Shown here: positions 60,301 through 64,000 of the stretch, in pieces
How the letters are laid out: the number at the start of each line of letters is the position of its first letter
How positions within the stretch are numbered: position 1 is the stretch's first letter
Assembly (NCBI GenBank): GCA_030063045.1
Contig: JAQSEB010000185.1
Span: forward strand, 248,001-312,000
Origin: Pratylenchus scribneri
Taxonomy: Eukaryota > Nematoda > Chromadorea > Rhabditida > Pratylenchidae
Direction of reading: 5' to 3'
DNA length: 64,000 nucleotides
The notes under the pieces: model-generated
What the model saw: only the letters and a program-made list of their open reading frames with translations
The model's database searches: none
Told to the model about the DNA's origin: nothing
Translations under genes and position numbers: made by a program

Positions 60301-63300
60301 AAAATTATTTGTAAATTTAATATTGAATCGGACTTATTTATATCATAAATCAGTTATTGGCCATAAATTTGTGGCCAATAATCAACTCCATTGGTTAAAT
60401 TAATTTCCAAAATCCAATTCTTCCTTGGACTTCCCCTAATTTATCCCCAAATTTCATTATAGCCAACCCTTCCCGAAATGCCAAAGTCAGGACATGCCTT
60501 CGTCTCATTCATGAACACATTCGACCATTGCTCATTTACTGTCAGCTTTGATGGTGATCCAATGCATAAGTAAGTGATTGGTAATTTTGGTCACTAAAGG
60601 GGATTCCCAAAAGAGAGGCTTTAAAAATTAAAAAACAATTCCTCCTGTTTGTGTTTTCGCTTAGAATAATTTCGCCTGTTTGTGTTTTCGCTTAGAATAA
60701 TTCCGCCTGTTTTGTGTTTTCGCTTAGAATAATTCCGCCTGTTTGTGTTTTCGCTTAGAATAATTCCGCCTGTTTGTGTTTTCGCTTAGAATAATTCCGC
60801 CTGTTTTGTGTTTTTGCTTAGAATAATTCCGCCTGTTTGTGTTTTCGCTTAGAATAATTCCGCCTGTTTGTGTTTTCGCTTAGAATAATTCCGCCTGTTT
60901 GTGTTTTCGCTTAGAATAATTCCGCCTGTTTGTGTTTTCGCTTAGAATAATTTCGCCTGTTTGTGTTTTCGCTTATAGAATAATTCCGCCTGTTTTGTGT
61001 TTTTGCTTAGAATAATTCCGCCTGTTTTGTGTTTTCGCTTAGAATAATTCCGCCTGTTTGTGTTTTCGCTTAGACTAATTCCGCCTGATTTGTAATTGTA
61101 ATTGTAAATTCCGTCTTAAAAATACTTTAATGTTTTGGATTGAACAAAATAACTTAAAAAATGCCAAAAAAATGTTTTATTTGCAGTAAAATCCCTCTGC
61201 CTGCCAACTATTCCCTCATGAACAACAAATTGCTCAATAAAACTGAACTATTCCACATTCCATTGGGTCCAAAACAGAGTTGGTCCATCGAATATGACAA
61301 AATGCACCCGGAATGCGATGACAAGAATTTGCCCATCTCCGTCAACTTCCCATTCCCAGAGGAAGGCATCTATTTTGTGTCCGTTGGTCGCACCGGCGCA
61401 TTCATAGCCAAAACGAATCCGGCTAAACCAACTGGGGGCACCGGGGAATTCAGTATGAGCCTGAATGTGGCATTCGATGATGGAACAAATTATACGGGCA
61501 ATTTTGCACTTTGCCGGGTAGCTGCGGCCAAACCGGATAATACGACGGCAGAGCCGCATCATCCATGCGATCCGCAACAGCCAGAGGTGTGGCAATTGGG
61601 GGATTTTGGATAATTTTAAGGAATCTCGGAAAAAATAAAAATATTGGGGATCAATAATCTTGAAAGGAAAGAAAAAAGAATAATATGGGGTTTAAAAATT
61701 GGGTGGATGTCTTAGTCGAACCAAGCTCATCAGCAGAGGGTGAGCCTTTGCGATGGTGGCGCCTAAACCACTAGGCCACATCCACCACCGCGGGAATTTG
61801 TTATATATGCCTTCTTAATTTCCTTTTACCTTTATCTATTTTTGGCACTTTTTACTGCTGGCTTTCTTCAGCCATATCAAAGATTATCCCTGGAACAGAA
61901 ATGGCCACATTTTTAAGGAGTATAATTTATAGGCCCTAATAAAATAAACATTTTCGATTCCACTTTATAAGGGCTCATTATTATTTTTTGTTGAATAAAC
62001 TGTGGAAAGCATTGCTTCCTAAAATAAAGTTTTATTTTCCTTTCAGAATTTCTACTTCTGGGAAACCAATTATGACGAAGGAGAATCCACCGATTTTAAT
62101 GCCACAGTCCCAATGCAAAATGAAGGAATTGGAACTACAAAGGGAATTGCCTCGTTGTACAAATATAAGCCGATTCGACCAGGAATGTGGGTTTTTTATT
62201 GTCTTGACAGAATCGAAAAAACATTTATTTACAAAAAGGCAATGAGAATTAAGTTAAAACTTAAAATAAATGGCCATTGAAAATTGGCCAATATCATTTA
62301 CTAATAAAAAATACTTTGTTGAAAGATTGGATATTTTTGAAATATATTAAAATTCAATTGACCATTTTTAATTCAATTAATCATTCATCACAAAAATATT
62401 CGATCATCTCTTCAATTAAAAATTTATTCAAATTTTTATCAGTTGGAGTCTCTTTTACATGCAAAATACGCCGAAAAGCATTGGCCAACGAACTATGAGC
62501 AAATGGGAAGTGAAAGTTTCTCATACAAACATAACATTCGAGGTGGAGGATCAAGGAGGCGTTTATGCTTGCGTTTTGACGGGCACAAAGGATAAGGTGA
62601 AAATTGGGGACAATAATTGGTGGCGATTCCCGAAATAAAGTAGTGACTGGGCCATTCTTTTGGCCATAGCTTCAATAAGGAAGCAATGAATTCTGAAAGG
62701 CGATATGCCATTTGAAAGCCCTAAATGTCTTCTAAAAAGTAGCTTCACTAATTTTTTGAAAATTTAAAAACCATTAGTAAATTTAGTTAAACGAGTTTTC
62801 CTCAAAAATGTTCAAAACATTTAACTTTTTTAAAAGGGTTATTTCATAAAATTTAAAAAGGCCACTTTGTAGAACACATTTTCGGCTTCCAAATGGTCTA
62901 TCGCCTTCCCAAATTATTTAATTTTTCGTTATATTATGGATCAAAATTACTTAATTTACTCATATGTTATATCCCCTCCTATGTTTCAGCCAAAGAAAAA
63001 TGTCTTCCAAGTGGTCCCATCCAATACGGTCAGTATCCTCTGGCAAATCCCACAAATTGCTATCATCACGGCTGCCGAGATTCTATTCTCCATCACTGGT
63101 TACGAATTTGCCTATTCTCAGGTGAATAAAAACATACGGGTTTAATTTATAATTCGCCTGTTCCAATTTGAAGTCTGGTGCATCAATGAAGTCAATTATG
63201 CAGGCCCTTTGGTTTCTGACGGTTGCCATCGGCGATTTGATCATCATCGTGGTCACACTGCTCGATTTCCCTGATATGGCATTGCAATTCAACATTTATG

Positions 63301-63669
63301 CTGGTCAGTTTACTCTCGAACATATTTCATCGTGTTTTCAAATGAAAATCCAGAATTCTGTTTTAATTTTACCTACAATATTCATCAGCAGAATTCCTCT
63401 TTTTGATTCCCCTTTGGCAAAATTTCGGATTGATCACTCAAAAATAGGCAGGGAAGGCTATCTTTTTTTCGGCTTTATATTAGTTTGTCGAATTAGGAAA
63501 TAATGATAATATATAATAAATGATAGAAAAGTGAGAAGAATAGTCTGATATAGGGATATTTAAGAGATTTTTGAGCCTTTTTTTCATGGAAATTCCTATT
63601 AATAATCTTTCCCTTTTTACAGTTGTAATGCTAATCGTCATCTTCATTTTTGCCCTCATGTCAATGTGA
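54318..63669 (+). CDS. proton-oligopeptide transporter (PEPT/SLC15, PTR2 family)
   Basis: Seventeen exons join in phase: 54318-54351, 54752-54919, 55927-56108, 56172-56216, 57015-57266, 57834-57871, 57923-58121, 59401-59547, 59603-59638, 60112-60267, 60463-60569, 61187-61586, 62047-62186, 62443-62596, 62990-63121, 63174-63303 and 63623-63669. They give about 788 residues. Family marks are GGIVPCVASFGGDQFE, the PTR2 signature FFSIFYASINAGALIST, LPLPMFWALYDQQ, a long extracellular loop in exons 11-14, and ITAAEILFSITGYEFAYSQ. The first helix reads NEFCQKFAALS where the family has ExxERFxYY, so the proton-coupling motif is changed. The exon 3 end is ambiguous: a donor 11 bases later would keep VLMSS but break phase. 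The final TGA overlaps GTGAGT, so the tail may continue past the window. PEPT proteins import di- and tripeptides at the gut membrane. Confidence 0.9.
54973..55262. repeat. foldback repeat family, copy in PEPT intron 2
   Basis: It starts TTTTGGCCATAGCTCAACAAAG and ends CCCCGTTGAGATATGGGCC, 26 bases before another TIR element. Confidence 0.85.
55289..55843. mobile_element. MITE-like TIR element in PEPT intron 2
   Basis: The ends GGGTACTTGTCGG and CCGTCGACAAGTACC are inverted repeats. ATGAAAT flanks both sides (55282-55288 and 55844-55850), consistent with a 7- or 8-bp target-site duplication. Inside, GAGCGCACTTCTGGCTATCG and ATCAATCGATAGCCAGAAGT form a strong inner palindrome, and CAACTGGGCGACTTCGC pairs with GCCGTCGCCCAGTTG. 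No coding capacity is present. Confidence 0.8.
57464..57764. repeat. foldback repeat family, copy in PEPT intron 5
   Basis: It starts TTTGGCCAATAACTCAGCAAGG and ends TGATTTATGGGCCAAA. The right arm is diverged. Confidence 0.8.
58157..58825. repeat. full copy plus half copy of the foldback family in PEPT intron 7
   Basis: A full copy (58157-58450) is followed by a right half ending TCACTGAGATATGGGCCAAAA at about 58825. Confidence 0.75.
59050..59343. repeat. foldback repeat family, second full copy in PEPT intron 7
   Basis: It has worn ends (GACCTATTACTCAGCAAGG, GCTGAGCTACAGGCCGAAAG) but clear inner arms (AGTGTCCTTTACAATTTGGC, GCCACCTTTTAGAGGAC). Confidence 0.8.
59755..60022. repeat. foldback repeat family, diverged copy in PEPT intron 9
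   Basis: It starts TTTTAGCCATAGCTCAACGAGG. The right arm retains TTAGGGGACATTTAGGGC and TTGCCTTCCCAAATTGG. Confidence 0.75.
60636..61092 (+). repeat. minisatellite type B, about 14 copies, in PEPT intron 11
   Basis: The unit is AATAATTCCGCCTG followed by TTTGTGTTTTCGCTTAG, in the orientation opposite to the 38740 array. Units vary in T-run length (TTTGTG or TTTTGTG). Confidence 0.96.
61702..61786 (-). ncRNA. tRNA-like (class II) sequence, probably a pseudogene or SINE head
   Basis: On the minus strand the 85 bases begin GGTGGATGTGGCC and end ACATCCACC, so a 7-bp acceptor stem pairs. A perfect A box (TGGCCTAGTGG) and a near B box (GGTTCGACTAA) are present. GCTCA and TGAGC form a long variable-arm stem, and a T5 run follows the 3' end. 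The anticodon and T stems do not pair well, so I do not assign an amino acid. It lies in PEPT intron 12, antisense to the gene. Confidence 0.5.
62658..62942. repeat. foldback repeat family, copy in PEPT intron 14
   Basis: It starts TTTTGGCCATAGCTTCAATAAGG, with arms AAGGCGATATGCCATTTG and GGTCTATCGCCTTCCC. The right end is worn. Confidence 0.8.
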
Positions 63670-63732
63670 GTTGCGGGACAAATTTAGTGTGGGGGTCATT
63701 TAGGTGCTGGCCAATTTGGCTAGACCTATTTT

Positions 63733-64000
63733 AGAATAATTCCGCCTGTTTGTGTTTTCGCTTAGATTAATTCCGCCTGTTTTGTGTTTTCGCTTAGAAT
63801 AATTCCGCCTGTTTTGTTTTTTCGCTTAGAATAATTCCGCCTGTTTTGTGTTTTTGCTTAGAATAATTCCGCCTGTTTTGTGTTTTCGCTTAGAATAATT
63901 CCGCCTGTTTTGTGTTTTTGCTTAGAATAATTCCGCCTGTTTTGTGTTTTAGCTTAGAATAATTCCGCCTGTTTTGTGTTTTCACTTAGAATAATTCCGC
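63733..64000 (+). repeat. minisatellite type B at the window end (array continues)
   Basis: Eight to nine units of AATAATTCCGCCTG with TTTTGTGTTTTCGCTTAG run to the last base, so the array is cut by the window. It begins 64 bases after the possible last PEPT codon and may be intronic. Confidence 0.95.

Overview
The window is eukaryotic and almost certainly nematode. Every gene is split by short GT-AG introns, many of only 42-50 bases. The 3' splice sites are TTTCAG-like, and two start codons sit directly behind such a site, as in trans-spliced worm genes. The 5S rRNA gene is very close to that of Caenorhabditis. The sequence is AT-rich and crowded with repeats. A tylenchid (plant-parasitic type) worm would fit, but that is an inference and nothing here proves it.

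Layout from left to right: a 1.2-kb hAT transposon with intact ends (485-1694); CNOT9 of the CCR4-NOT complex (+, 2982-4747); SNF8/VPS22 of ESCRT-II (-, 5434-7780); an unrecognised 168-residue protein (+, 8659-9256); a damaged copy of the tRNA methyltransferase gene TRMT1 (+, 9467-12101); prefoldin subunit 6 (+, 12425-13161); two SIX-family homeobox genes on the minus strand, the first with only the front part of its SIX domain visible (13874-17146) and the second complete (19735-23118); a membrane-anchored class 3 aldehyde dehydrogenase (+, 26750-29549); a Ly6/uPAR-like cysteine-rich membrane protein with a 7.1-kb first intron (+, 35187-44820), whose third intron holds a 5S rRNA gene (44176-44294); an intact TRMT1 gene in inverted orientation to the first (-, 45082-47573); a small charged coiled-coil protein (+, 48326-48632); and a 17-exon proton-oligopeptide transporter of the PEPT/SLC15 family (+, 54318-63669), whose tail may run past the window.

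Between and inside the genes lie several repeat systems. One is a foldback family of about 295 bp present in roughly twenty full or half copies. Two minisatellite families, with 29-bp and about 31-bp units, share the same 14-base core and appear in both orientations. There are two further terminal-inverted-repeat elements with target-site duplications, several 300-bp tandem duplications, and short tRNA-like relics.

The genes are not an operon or a pathway. Most are housekeeping genes (mRNA deadenylation, endosomal sorting, tRNA modification, protein folding, lipid aldehyde oxidation, peptide uptake), with two adjacent SIX regulators. The strongest leads are the inverted TRMT1 pair with signs of gene conversion and pseudogenisation, the shared-core minisatellites, the foldback family, and the peptide transporter whose proton-coupling motif is degraded. 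Exon positions were read by eye from splice signals, reading phase and similarity to known families.
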